Notes: generated by a model from the letters alone, not told the origin. A stretch of 8,593 bases of DNA from Xanthobacteraceae bacterium (GCA_030043285.1 JASHXZ010000444.1:1-8593); one strand, 5' to 3'. Shown: positions 1-6,992, numbered from the stretch's first letter. A program made the numbers and translations.

Positions 1-1974
1 CGGCATGGCTTGATCCGCCAGTGCGCGCCGCGCCTGCGCTGCATAATAGAGGCAATAGTCGATCGCCTCGCGCCATTCGGCGACAGCGTCGTCGAGCGTC
101 TTGCCGCCCTCGTTCTGCAGCAGCGCCAGCAGAAGCGCGCGATCGGCCTCGAGCCGTGCGGCGGCCCGCTCGAGCAAGCGCGCGCGTTCGACGCACGGCG
201 CCGCCTGCCAGCTCGCAAAACCCGCCGCCGCAGCCGCCATGGCGGCCGCAGCGGTCGTTGCATCGGCGTCGCGGACTGTGCCGACCGGCCGGCCATCGAT
301 CGGGGAGCGCACCTCTCGTTCGGCACCGCCGCGCGCGAGCCCGTCGATCAGTGGCGCCACTGCAGCGGGCGGCGAAGCGGCACGAATGTCGGCAAGCAAC
401 GCTTCGAGGCCGGCGCGTTCGCCGAACTCGACGCCGACGGAGTTGCGCCGCTCCGGCATATAAAGGTCGCGCGGCAGCGGGATATTGCGATTACGCGCCA
501 CGCCGGCATCGGCGATGCGGCGCTCCGGCCGGCGCAGGATCTGCGCGATCGGCACCCTCGGATCGGCCGCGACCGAGACGAACGACGAGTTGGCACCGTT
601 TTCGAGAAGCCGGCGTACCAGATAAGCCAACAGATCGCGGTGGCCGCCGACCGGCGCGTATATGCGGCACACTGCTTCCGGCAGTTCGCCCAACAGGGTC
701 TCGTACAACGCCTCGCCCATGCCGTGCAGGCGCTGAAACTCAAATCCCGCGGCGCCGCCGGCGTCTTCGATGATGCTGGCGACCGTGAGCGCGTTGTGGG
801 TAGCGAATTGTGGAAACAAAGTGGGCCGCGCGGCCAGCAGCTTTTTCACGCAGGCCATGTAGCAGAGGTCGGTCATGGCCTTGCGGGTAAACATCGGATA
901 GTCGGGCAGCCCCCGCTCCTGCGCGCGTTTGATCTCGCTGTCCCAATAGGCGCCCTTGACGAGCCGCACGGTCAGGCGGCGCCCGGTTGCCGCAGCCACA
1001 TCCTTGATCCAGTCGATCACCGCCAAAGCACGCTTCTGATACGCCTGCACGGCGAGGCCGAAGCCGTCCCAGTTGGCGAGCGCGGCATCGCCGAGCACCG
1101 CGGCAATGACCTCGAGCGACAATTCGAGCCGATCGGCCTCTTCGGCGTCGATGGTGAATTGCAGATCGCGCGTCTGCGCGAGCTGCGCCAACTCGACAAC
1201 GCGCGGCACCAACTCGCCGAGCACGCGCTGCCGCGAGATTGCCTCGTAGCGTGGATGCAGCGCCGAGAGTTTCACGGAGATGCCGGGCCGCCCCGGCAGC
1301 GCCGCATTGCCGGCACTGGCACCAATCGCCACGATGGCGTCGGCGTAGGCCTCAAAATATTTTGTCGCGTCGGCCGCGGTGCGGGCGCCTTCGCCCAGCA
1401 TGTCGAATGAATAACGGAAGTCGGCATGGGCGCGGGCGAGTGCTTCTTCGATGGTTTGACCGAGCACGAAATGCGAGCCGATAAGCCGCATCGCCTGGCG
1501 CGTCGCCGCGCGCATCGCGGGGCGGCCGATACGGCGGACGATGGCATCGAGAATGCCTTGCGGCGTCTCGCCCGGATGAATGACCCGGGCGGCGATGCCG
1601 AGCGTCCAGGCCGAGGCCGAGACCAGAACGGCGCCAGATTTGACGTCGCCCGCCCAGTGGCCGGCGGCGAGCTTGTCCTCGATCAAGCGGTCGGCGGTCG
1701 CGGCGTCCGGCACGCGCAACAGCGCCTCCGCCAATACCATCAGCGCGAGGCCCTCTTTGGTGGACAACGAATAGGCGTGAAGAAAATCCTCAACGCCGCC
1801 GAACCCGGTCGCCCGCGCGCGGATCGCTTCGACCAAGTGCCGGGCACGCGCGTCGACGCGCGCTTGCGCAGCCGGATCGCGCCCGGCTTCGGCAATGAGC
1901 GCGGCGGCGAGTGTTTCGTCAGGCGACGCGTATGGCGCCCGAAATGGCACGAGCCCGGTCGCGGCGCTTTCCAT
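1..1974 (-). CDS. putA: Bifunctional proline dehydrogenase / P5C dehydrogenase PutA (3' end missing)
   Basis: PutA oxidises proline to pyrroline-5-carboxylate with FAD, then to glutamate with NAD. The window holds the first 658 codons and cuts the gene at its left edge. The FAD (PRODH) domain is nearly certain: SVKLSALHPRYE around K235, IDAEEADRLE around D276, RLVKGAYWDSE, FEFQRLHGMG from F411, and YAPVGGH (Y439) followed by LVRRLLENG with R454/R455. K235, D276, Y439 and R454/R455 match E. coli PutA K329, D370, Y540 and R555/R556, with identical spacing for the K-D and Y-R pairs. The N-terminal part of the aldehyde dehydrogenase domain follows (NEGGKTLDDAVAEWREA near residues 615-640); its catalytic Cys lies outside. 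The E. coli-type N-terminal ribbon-helix-helix domain is absent, so this is probably the short (about 1000 aa), non-autoregulating PutA class. ATG 1974 is the first ATG/GTG after an in-frame TAG near 2080 and has GGAG six bases upstream. The gene follows a VOC gene by 116 bp. Confidence 0.96.
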   Translation of the reverse strand, partial: MESAATGLVPFRAPYASPDETLAAALIAEAGRDPAAQARVDARARHLVEAIRARATGFGGVEDFLHAYSLSTKEGLALMVLAEALLRVPDAATADRLIEDKLAAGHWAGDVKSGAVLVSASAWTLGIAARVIHPGETPQGILDAIVRRIGRPAMRAATRQAMRLIGSHFVLGQTIEEALARAHADFRYSFDMLGEGARTAADATKYFEAYADAIVAIGASAGNAALPGRPGISVKLSALHPRYEAISRQRVLGELVPRVVELAQLAQTRDLQFTIDAEEADRLELSLEVIAAVLGDAALANWDGFGLAVQAYQKRALAVIDWIKDVAAATGRRLTVRLVKGAYWDSEIKRAQERGLPDYPMFTRKAMTDLCYMACVKKLLAARPTLFPQFATHNALTVASIIEDAGGAAGFEFQRLHGMGEALYETLLGELPEAVCRIYAPVGGHRDLLAYLVRRLLENGANSSFVSVAADPRVPIAQILRRPERRIADAGVARNRNIPLPRDLYMPERRNSVGVEFGERAGLEALLADIRAASPPAAVAPLIDGLARGGAEREVRSPIDGRPVGTVRDADATTAAAAMAAAAAGFASWQAAPCVERARLLERAAARLEADRALLLALLQNEGGKTLDDAVAEWREAIDYCLYYAAQARRALADQAMP

Positions 1975-2090
1975 CGCGCACTCCAGCGGCGGCGCGCGCT
2001 CGAACTCGAGAGTCCGGCGGCGCCGAATCCGTTGTGCATGATATCGCGAATAGGTCGGCGGTTTGCCAGCACGCCGCAGCTAGTGCCGCC

Positions 2091-2504
2091 TCACATGTCC
2101 GGCTTTTCGCAGTTCACCATCCAGGGCGTGCCGAAGCGGTCGATCAGCATGCCGAAGCGCTGCGCCCAGAACGTCTCCTGGATCGGCATTTTGACCGTGC
2201 CGTTCTCGGACAGCGCCGTGAAGATGCGGTCCGCTTCGGCGGGTGCATCGACGCTGAGCGACACCACCATACCTTGCGCCGGCTGATAAAATTGCGGCGG
2301 CGCGTCGGCGCCCATCAGCATCATGTCGCCGGCCTTAAGCCGCGCATGCATGATGCGGTCCTTGTGCTCCGGCGCGGTCTGAGCCGCCATCGGGCTCTCG
2401 CCATAGGTCATCATCACCACGTTCTCGCCGCCGAGAACCTTGGCATAGAACTTGAAAGCCTCGGCGCATTTGCCGTTGAAGCTCAGATACGGATTGATCT
2501 GCAT
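2091..2504 (-). CDS. VOC superfamily protein, PhnB-like (third VOC of the cluster)
   Basis: A 137-aa protein of the vicinal-oxygen-chelate (glyoxalase/bleomycin-resistance) fold, PhnB-like subgroup. It opens MQINPYLSFNGKCAEAFKFY, the usual first strand and helix of the family. A GDMMLMGAD strand follows, then SVDAPAEADRIFTALSENG, and it closes with QRFGMLIDRFGTPWMVN. It aligns along its whole length with the VOC protein at 3588-3992 (shared PYL-F-G-C-EA--FY, MHA-L--GD, EADR-F-AL---GTV, RFGML-D-FG--W), so the two look like paralogues. The start has AGGAG six bases upstream. The TAG stop of the preceding gene forms part of that TAGGAG, which suggests translational coupling. Nothing visible fixes a substrate or shows that it binds metal. 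Members may be enzymes or ligand-sequestering proteins; a phosphonate role is not implied by the PhnB name. Confidence 0.9.
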   Translation of the reverse strand: MQINPYLSFNGKCAEAFKFYAKVLGGENVVMMTYGESPMAAQTAPEHKDRIMHARLKAGDMMLMGADAPPQFYQPAQGMVVSLSVDAPAEADRIFTALSENGTVKMPIQETFWAQRFGMLIDRFGTPWMVNCEKPDM

Positions 2505-2513
2505 CGAAATCTC

Positions 2514-3023
2514 CTACACTTTCTCATGTTCGCCCGCGGCGGCGCGCTGCAGCGCCGCCAGATCGAACTTCTTCATTCCCATCACCGCGCCGATGATGCG
2601 TTCGCGCGCTTCGCCGCTCGCATTGCCGATCAGCTGCGGCAATGCTGACGGCACGATCTGCCACGACAAGCCGAAGCGGTCCTTGAGCCAACCGCATTGG
2701 CCTTGCTGGCCGCCCTCGGACAGCTTGGCCCAGAAGCGATCGATCTCGTCCTGCGACTCGCACATCACCTGAAACGACACCGCTTCGGTGAACTTGAAGT
2801 GCGGACCGCCGTTGAGCGCCGTGAATGTTTGGCCGGCGATTTCGAACTCGACTACCATGACGGAGCCGGACGCCTTGCCGTGCACGTCCTGGCCGGCTTT
2901 GCCGTAGCGGCTCACCTGTTTGATGCAGCCGCCGTCGAACACCGACGTGTAAAAATTCGCCGCTTGCTCGGCTTGCGTGTCGAACCACAGGCACGGCGTG
3001 ATTTTTTGTCTGATGCTGGCCAT
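2514..3023 (-). CDS. VOC superfamily protein (3-demethylubiquinone-methyltransferase-like domain), second VOC
   Basis: A 169-aa single-domain VOC protein. It begins MASIRQKITPCLWFDTQAEQ, followed by AANFYTSVF, the typical opening of the '3-demethylubiquinone 3-methyltransferase-like' VOC group. The middle has SVMVVEFEIAGQTFTALNGGP and then FTEAVSFQVMCESQDEIDRFW. The end of the fold is GWLKDRFGLSWQIVPSALPQL. A C-terminal helical tail of about 35 residues (ERIIGAVMGMKKFDLAALQRA) is usual for this group and absent from the other two VOC proteins here. The family name is historical; no methyltransferase motif is present. The reading frame stays open much further upstream (to 3476), but that part is out of frame with the AHSA1 gene and is its shadow. 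ATG 3023 has AGGGAA upstream and lies 14 bp after the AHSA1 stop. Its stop overlaps the Shine-Dalgarno of the next gene. Confidence 0.9.
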   Translation of the reverse strand: MASIRQKITPCLWFDTQAEQAANFYTSVFDGGCIKQVSRYGKAGQDVHGKASGSVMVVEFEIAGQTFTALNGGPHFKFTEAVSFQVMCESQDEIDRFWAKLSEGGQQGQCGWLKDRFGLSWQIVPSALPQLIGNASGEARERIIGAVMGMKKFDLAALQRAAAGEHEKV

Positions 3024-3037
3024 GATGTTTCCCTGGG

Positions 3038-3541
3038 CTATAGGCGATCGAGATACGCATCGAGCTGCCCGAACGAGCCGCTCCAACCGGCGTGGCAGCC
3101 ATCGAGCGCTGCGTCGAAGGTCTTCTGCTCCTCGTCGGTGGCGTCGAGCGGCGACCAGCGCAGCGTCACCTTGGTCTTGCTGCTGCCAGCGTCCTCGAAC
3201 GTGACCGTCGTCAAAAGGTGCAGCGGCCAGGTCGGGCTCAGCGGATGGCGGGTCAGGCCGCCGGCCGCATCGGAAAATGAATGCACCCAGACGAGCCGCT
3301 CCGGCGCCGCGATTTCGCGGTAGACGAACTTGGCCCACATCACCGGACCGTCGCCGGTGCGCAGCGCGCCGAGATAGGTGCCGCCGACGCGGAAATCCAT
3401 GTTCGACTCGACAACGGTCGAGCCCTTCGGCCCGAACCATTCCTTCATCCGCTTCGGCTCGGTGAAGCACCGCCATACCTTTTCGCGCGGCGCGTCGAAG
3501 ACGCGGGTGATGACAAAGTCGCTTTTCGTTTCAGTACTCAT
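3038..3541 (-). CDS. AHSA1/SRPBCC (START-like) domain protein
   Basis: A 167-aa protein of the SRPBCC (Bet v 1-like) fold, in the bacterial AHSA1 group. Visible hallmarks are FVITRVFDAPREKVW near the start, FTEPKRMKEWFGPKG, the repeated-strand segment FRVGGTYLGALR, APERLVWVHSFSDAAG, TRHPLSPTWPLHLLTTVTF and KVTLRWSPLDATDEEQKTFD, and a final amphipathic helix (GWSGSFGQLDAYLDRL). The fold makes a deep hydrophobic pocket, so it probably binds or converts a small hydrophobic ligand. The AHSA1 name does not imply a role with Hsp90. An ATG exists four codons upstream (3553), but it overlaps the GGAGG that serves ATG 3541, so 3541 is preferred. Pairing of this family with an ArsR repressor is common in alphaproteobacteria and is seen here, with one VOC gene between them. 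Confidence 0.92.
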   Translation of the reverse strand: MSTETKSDFVITRVFDAPREKVWRCFTEPKRMKEWFGPKGSTVVESNMDFRVGGTYLGALRTGDGPVMWAKFVYREIAAPERLVWVHSFSDAAGGLTRHPLSPTWPLHLLTTVTFEDAGSSKTKVTLRWSPLDATDEEQKTFDAALDGCHAGWSGSFGQLDAYLDRL

Positions 3542-3587
3542 ATGCCCCTCCATACGCGTGTTTCAGTCGCCGATCCGCGCCGCGGTC

Positions 3588-3992
3588 CTATTGGGCCGCG
3601 AGCACGATCCAATGCACGCCGAATTTGTCGGCGAGCATGCCGAAACGCGGCGAGAAGAAGGTCTTGGTCAGCGGCTGCGTCACCGTGCCGCCCTCGACCA
3701 GCGCATTGAAAAGCCGGTCTGCCTCGGCTTCGTTCTTGGCATTGATAGTCAGGGCAAAGCCCTCGAATTTCGGTTGCCCGCTGTTGCGGCCGTCCGATGC
3801 CAGCACCGCCGTGTCGCCGATCTCCAGGTGCGCGTGCATGACCTTGTTCTCGGAACCTGGACTGTGCTGCGCCGGCGGCGGCGCGTCCTTAAAACGCATC
3901 AGCGTGCTGACCTTGGCGCCGACGGCGTTCTTGTAGAACTCAATCGCCTCATCACAGCGGCCGTCGAAGAACAGATACGGCTGAACTTGCAT
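3588..3992 (-). CDS. VOC superfamily protein, PhnB-like (first VOC of the cluster)
   Basis: A 134-aa PhnB-like VOC protein. It opens MQVQPYLFFDGRCDEAIEFY and continues with MHAHLEIGDTAVLASDG, the helix EAEADRLFNALVEGG, and the closing RFGMLADKFGVHWIVLAA. It resembles the 2091-2504 protein along its length and probably arose from the same ancestor by duplication. It is the first gene after arsR (29-bp gap) with AGGAG about nine bases before ATG 3992. The frame is open upstream to 4205, but this is antisense or out-of-frame reading through arsR and lacks a better ribosome binding site. It could bind a small molecule that also induces the ArsR repressor, but that is inference; the sequence does not name the ligand. 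Confidence 0.9.
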   Translation of the reverse strand: MQVQPYLFFDGRCDEAIEFYKNAVGAKVSTLMRFKDAPPPAQHSPGSENKVMHAHLEIGDTAVLASDGRNSGQPKFEGFALTINAKNEAEADRLFNALVEGGTVTQPLTKTFFSPRFGMLADKFGVHWIVLAAQ

Positions 3993-4021
3993 GGCACTCT
4001 CTCCTCTCTTCCAGGTCGATG

Positions 4022-4393
4022 CTACTTTTTGCCGCCATGGCGCTTGTCCTTTGCGTGCGGCGCCTTGGTGTCGCTTTTCCCGGCCTGAAGCTTTTTCAGA
4101 TAGACATCGAGCCGGTCGAAACTCTCGTCGTAAAAGCGGCGATAGTCGTTGAGCCACTCGTCGACCGCTTTGAGCGCGCGGGGCTCGATCCGGCACGGCC
4201 GCCACTGCGCCTCGCGCGAGCGCGCAATGAGCCCGGCACGTTCCAGCACTTTCAGATGCCTGGAAACGGCGGGCATGGTCATGGCGAACGGCTTCGCCAG
4301 ATCGGTCACCGACGTTTCGCCGAGCGCGAGCCGCGCCAGGATGGCGCGCCGGGTCGGATCGGCCAGAGCCGCAAAGGTGGCGTCGAGGTTCAT
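4022..4393 (-). CDS. ArsR/SmtB-family winged-helix repressor, non-metal type
   Basis: A 123-aa ArsR-type transcription regulator. It begins MNLDATFAALADPTRRAILA, the standard first helices of the family. Next come LALGETSVTDLAKPF and the recognition segment MTMPAVSRHLKVLERAGLI (about residues 38-56), then a wing (ARSREAQWRPCRIEP) and a C-terminal helix DEWLNDYRRFYDESFDRLDVYLKKL. The tail is lysine-rich. The metal-sensing CxC of ArsR proper is absent; the only cysteine is C67. It therefore looks like the SdpR-like branch that often controls AHSA1/SRPBCC genes. It heads the operon and is the likely regulator of it, and probably of itself, through the TATTTAACC boxes directly upstream. The start at 4393 has no clear Shine-Dalgarno, and an operator half overlaps the start codon. 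Confidence 0.93.
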   Translation of the reverse strand: MNLDATFAALADPTRRAILARLALGETSVTDLAKPFAMTMPAVSRHLKVLERAGLIARSREAQWRPCRIEPRALKAVDEWLNDYRRFYDESFDRLDVYLKKLQAGKSDTKAPHAKDKRHGGKK

Positions 4394-4449
4394 TTAATCT
4401 ATCGGTTAAATAACGAGATGGTTAAATACCAGATCGCATGCGGTGTCAA
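4392..4449 (-). promoter_or_regulatory. Promoter and probable ArsR operator of the arsR-VOC-AHSA1 operon
   Basis: Read on the minus strand, a perfect TTGACA (4449-4444) is followed 15 bp later by TATTTA (4428-4423), or 17 bp later by TTTAAC. The nonamer TATTTAACC occurs twice in the same direction (4428-4420 and 4412-4404), with starts 16 bp apart. A reversed half, TTAAAT (4397-4392), then forms an inverted repeat with ATTTAA (4411-4406) around an 8-bp spacer and runs into the arsR start codon. The first box sits on the -10 element and the others lie between the expected transcript start and the ATG. This arrangement would let a bound repressor block transcription. The repeats are seen directly; binding by ArsR is inferred from position. 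Confidence 0.72.
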
Positions 4450-4471
4450 GCCCGCGATCAGGCCCGCCATT

Positions 4472-4484
4472 GCAAAGCCTTTGC
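4472..4484. repeat. Perfect 13-bp palindrome in the arsR/ndvA spacer
   Basis: GCAAAG-C-CTTTGC is a perfect inverted repeat with a single central base. It lies about 110 bp before the ABC exporter start, in the 203-bp divergent spacer. It does not resemble the TATTTAACC boxes. It could be an operator for the exporter, but I see no convincing -35/-10 pair beside it, and short palindromes also occur by chance. Confidence 0.3.
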
Positions 4485-4596
4485 GTCGTGGCGCGGCGGC
4501 GACCCCCCGGGCCCAATGCGCCATCAACGAAGGGGCTGGACAAAGCGATCCGGCGCGTCGTAGCGCCAAGCTCGGCGCGTCAAGGAGAGCGTACGC

Positions 4597-6357
4597 GTGT
4601 CGTTTGTTCGCATTTATCTGCGCATGCTCGGCTTGTTGTGGGCCGACGCACGGCTCGCCGTGACGTTGGCGTTTGCCAATATCGCGGTGGCGCTGGCGCA
4701 GTTCGTGGAACCGGTGCTGTTCGGCCGCATCGTCGACCGGCTGTCAGGCGCGCTGCCGGCGGGTGCCGGCGCCGCCATGCGCGCCTTGGCGCCGCTGGTC
4801 GGCGCCTGGATCGGCTTCGGCCTGTTCATCATTGCCGCCGCGACGCTCGTGGCGTGGTTTGCCGATCGGCTGGCGCATCGCCGCCGCAACCTGGTGCTCG
4901 CCGACTTTTTCGAGCACGTGCTGCAGCTGCCCATCGCCTACCATGCCGGCGCTCATTCGGGCCGGCAGATGAAAATCATGCTCGCCGGCACCGATACGCT
5001 GTGGTGGCTCTGGGTGACGTTCTTCCGCGAGCATTTTGCCGCCTTCGTGTTCATCGCCTTTCTGCTGCCGGCGTCGCTCGCCTTGAACTGGCGCCTCGCA
5101 CTGCCGTTGATCGCGCTGTGTGGGGGGTTCACGGCTCTCACCGTGCTGGTCATCCGCCGCGCCTTTGCGATGCAGCAGGCGGTCGAGCGGCACTATTCGG
5201 ATCTTGCCGAAACCGCCGCCGATGCGCTCGGCAACGTGGCGCTGGTGCAGAGCTATGCACGGGTCGAGCTGGAAGTCTCCGGGCTCAAGAGCACGGTGAA
5301 CTCGCTGCTGCGCGCACAAATGCCGGTGCTGTCGTGGTGGGCCGTCGCTGCCGTGCTGACCCGTGCGGGCACGACCCTCACCATGCTGATCATCCTTGTG
5401 GTCGGCACCTACCTCAAGATCGTCGGGCTTGCTTCGGTTGGCGAGATCGTCAGCTTCATGAGCATCGCGGCGCTGCTCATCACCCGGCTCGAGCAGGCCG
5501 TCAGCTTCGCCAATCGGCTGTTCATGGATGCGCCAAAACTTGCCGACTTCTTTGGCGTGCTCGACACCGTGCCGGCGGTGCGCGATCGGCCCGGCGCCGT
5601 CGAGCCCGGCCGCCTGAGCGGCTTGGTCGCGTTCAAGGACGTCACGTTTTCCTACGACGGCAAGCGGCCGGCGGTCGCCGATCTGCGCTTTGCCGCACTG
5701 CCGGGCGAGCGCGTCGCCCTGGTGGGGCCAACCGGCAGCGGCAAGTCGACGGCGCTGTCGCTGCTGCATCGCGTGTTCGACCCACAGTCGGGGGTCGTGA
5801 CGGTCGACGGCATGGACATTCGCGGGCTGTCGCTTGGCGGGCTCCGCCGCAACATCGCGGTGGTGTTTCAGGAAACGCTGCTGTTCAACCGCTCGATCGC
5901 CGACAATTTGCGCGTCGGCAAGCCCGACGCGACGGCGGCGCAGTTGCGCGACGCCGCACTGCGCGCCCAGGCGCTCGACTTCATTGAGCGCAATCCGGAG
6001 GGCTTCGAGGCGCGGGTCGGCGAGCGTGGCCGGCTCCTGTCGGGCGGCGAGCGCCAGCGCCTCGCCGTCGCCCGCGCGCTGCTCAAGGATCCGCCGATCC
6101 TCATTCTCGACGAAGCGACCAGTGCGCTCGATCCGCTCACCGAGCAGCGGCTCAACATGGCGCTCGACGAGGTGATGAAAGGCCGCACCACGTTCGTCAT
6201 TGCCCACCGGCTCGCCACCATCCGCAACGCCTCGCGCATCCTGGTGTTTCGAGGCGGCCGCATCGTGGAGACCGGCACGTTCGAGGAGCTGCAGCGCCGC
6301 GGCGGCTTTTTCGCCGAGCTGGTCGCGGCGCAGTTCGCGCCTGCGATGGTCAAATAA
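4597..6357 (+). CDS. ndvA: NdvA/ChvA-like cyclic beta-glucan ABC exporter (permease-ATPase fusion)
   Basis: A 586-aa half-size type I ABC exporter, working as a homodimer in the inner membrane. The N-terminal half has about six membrane segments (near residues 20-43, 66-88, 143-160, 164-186, 247-271 and 281-300). The ATPase half carries Walker A GPTGSGKS (377-384), Q-loop Q425, signature LSGGERQ (481-487), Walker [13 protein letters not shown] with D505/E506, and switch H537. Resemblance to rhizobial NdvA/ChvA goes beyond the ATPase: [29 protein letters not shown], the PVLSWWA stretch and overall length (NdvA is about 588 aa). In rhizobia this protein moves cyclic beta-1,2-glucan to the periplasm. 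Substrate identity here is inferred, since Bradyrhizobium-type bacteria make other cyclic glucans and no glucan synthase is in view. The start is GTG 4597 with AAGGAG (4582-4587) nine bases upstream. It is divergent from arsR. All catalytic motifs are intact. Confidence 0.93.
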   Translation: MSFVRIYLRMLGLLWADARLAVTLAFANIAVALAQFVEPVLFGRIVDRLSGALPAGAGAAMRALAPLVGAWIGFGLFIIAAATLVAWFADRLAHRRRNLVLADFFEHVLQLPIAYHAGAHSGRQMKIMLAGTDTLWWLWVTFFREHFAAFVFIAFLLPASLALNWRLALPLIALCGGFTALTVLVIRRAFAMQQAVERHYSDLAETAADALGNVALVQSYARVELEVSGLKSTVNSLLRAQMPVLSWWAVAAVLTRAGTTLTMLIILVVGTYLKIVGLASVGEIVSFMSIAALLITRLEQAVSFANRLFMDAPKLADFFGVLDTVPAVRDRPGAVEPGRLSGLVAFKDVTFSYDGKRPAVADLRFAALPGERVALVGPTGSGKSTALSLLHRVFDPQSGVVTVDGMDIRGLSLGGLRRNIAVVFQETLLFNRSIADNLRVGKPDATAAQLRDAALRAQALDFIERNPEGFEARVGERGRLLSGGERQRLAVARALLKDPPILILDEATSALDPLTEQRLNMALDEVMKGRTTFVIAHRLATIRNASRILVFRGGRIVETGTFEELQRRGGFFAELVAAQFAPAMVK

Positions 6358-6386
6358 CGACTGTGTGACGATGATTTGCCGCCAGC

Positions 6387-6599
6387 TTAAATCGCGGCAA
6401 CCGCGTTGGCGCAAATCCGCGCCGGATCGCGTTCGCCGGTCTGCGCGATTTCGACGATCTTCTTGGCCAGGATTTCCGTCATCGGATCGGCGCGGTCGGT
6501 CAGCCCGAGGACGCGTAACGCTTCCTCGTAGGCCGTCGTCATGCGGTCGATCTCCTCGGGGCCGAACGCTGAATTTTGCAACAGGCGATAGATCGCCAT
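6387..6599 (-). CDS. Small conserved hypothetical protein (70 aa)
   Basis: A 70-aa soluble, mostly helical protein beginning MAIYRLLQNSAFGPEEIDRM and ending in TGERDPARICANAVAAI. I recognise the pattern MAIYRLLQ---F-PE-I--M---YE-AL--L-L-DR-DP-TE--A--I-EIA-TGERDP--I from small proteins of unknown function in Bradyrhizobium and relatives, so it is almost certainly a real gene. ATG 6599 is chosen because AAGG lies nine bases upstream. An in-frame ATG at 6617 abuts the stop of the preceding gene and has no Shine-Dalgarno. It converges with the ABC exporter, leaving a 29-bp gap with no clear terminator. There are no membrane segments or catalytic motifs, and function is unknown. Confidence 0.82.
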   Translation of the reverse strand: MAIYRLLQNSAFGPEEIDRMTTAYEEALRVLGLTDRADPMTEILAKKIVEIAQTGERDPARICANAVAAI

Positions 6600-6617
6600 C
6601 GCGCAAGACCTTTTCAT

Positions 6618-6875
6618 TTAGCGGCGCAGCAAATCGCCGACTTTGGCGAGAAGCTCGCGGCTCTCGGCGACTGCGGCGACGCTGCTTTTTACAAGATCGC
6701 TCTGCGCTTCGATCACGCTGCCGACGTGACGAAGGAATCTGAAATCATCCTCTGTCGTGACCAGGGTTGCCGGTCCAACACGTCGTTGGCCGACCACCCG
6801 ACGACGAGGTGAGCCATGGGCGATGGCTCTACCGTGTGGCTTCCTCGATGCATGAGCCTGAGTGTCGAACGCCAT
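6618..6875 (-). CDS. Possible small protein with helical C-terminus (about 85 aa; start uncertain)
   Basis: The C-terminal half looks coding. From TTEDDFRFLRHVGSVIEAQS it runs into a regular amphipathic helix of about 30 residues (SSVAAVAESRELLAKVGDLL), with the high GC at third positions expected here. The N-terminal part (MAFDTQAHASRKPHGRAIAH) is basic and of low complexity. ATG 6875 has no good ribosome binding site. The frame stays open to a GTG at 6965, which would add an AT-rich hydrophobic stretch (IIIFQSVSLYLVLLALL) whose codon use is unlike the rest. The stop TAA is followed at once by an in-frame ATG of the next ORF, and the next gene starts 18 bp on, so the two may be co-transcribed. 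I do not recognise the protein. A start further downstream, or no gene at all, remains possible. Confidence 0.45.
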   Translation of the reverse strand: MAFDTQAHASRKPHGRAIAHGSPRRRVVGQRRVGPATLVTTEDDFRFLRHVGSVIEAQSDLVKSSVAAVAESRELLAKVGDLLRR

Positions 6876-6973
6876 GCCCGGGAGTATGCGTTCCATCAGG
6901 AGAGCTAGCAACACCAAATATAGGCTAACACTTTGGAAAATAATAATTTTCTTGTTTTTACCCACCCGACGAC
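6794..6973. repeat. 12-bp direct repeat flanking a 156-bp AT-richer segment
   Basis: CCACCCGACGAC occurs at 6794-6805 and again at 6962-6973 in the same orientation. The 156 bases between (6806-6961) include the stem-loop at 6811-6829 and a markedly AT-rich end with the palindrome GAAAAT-AATA-ATTTTC (6936-6951). No terminal inverted repeats or transposase are visible. The repeat could mark a small insertion or a slippage duplication, or be chance. Confidence 0.35.
6811..6829. repeat. Perfect stem-loop, 7-bp arms and 5-base loop
   Basis: GAGCCAT (6811-6817) and ATGGCTC (6823-6829) are exact inverted copies separated by GGGCG. No T-run follows on either strand, so it is not a standard intrinsic terminator. 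It lies inside the doubtful N-terminal part of the small minus-strand ORF, which adds some doubt about that part being coding. Confidence 0.4.
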
Positions 6974-6992
6974 AAATCCTGTGAATTAGCTA

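Noticed and set aside
10..1410. A 466-codon plus-strand ORF.
   Set aside because: It is antisense to putA, whose minus-strand protein has all PRODH motifs. Its own translation is Arg/Ala/His-rich without any recognisable domain, as expected for a shadow in GC-rich DNA.
1426..2648. Plus-strand ORFs across the putA start and third VOC gene.
   Set aside because: They mirror the coding frames of putA and the VOC protein on the other strand, change frame at gene borders and lack recognisable domains.
2514..3476. A 320-aa version of the second VOC protein with a long N-terminal extension.
   Set aside because: The extension reads the AHSA1 gene out of frame. A proper start with Shine-Dalgarno and family-typical N-terminus is at 3023.
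6358..6386. A terminator between the ABC exporter and the convergent small gene.
   Set aside because: The 29 bases contain no clear GC-rich hairpin followed by a T-run on either strand.
4744..6606. A 620-codon minus-strand ORF, longer than the ABC exporter it overlaps.
   Set aside because: It is antisense to an exporter with complete Walker A, signature and Walker B motifs. Its translation is low-complexity and rich in Arg, Asp, Gln and His. High GC at third positions removes stops in this frame.
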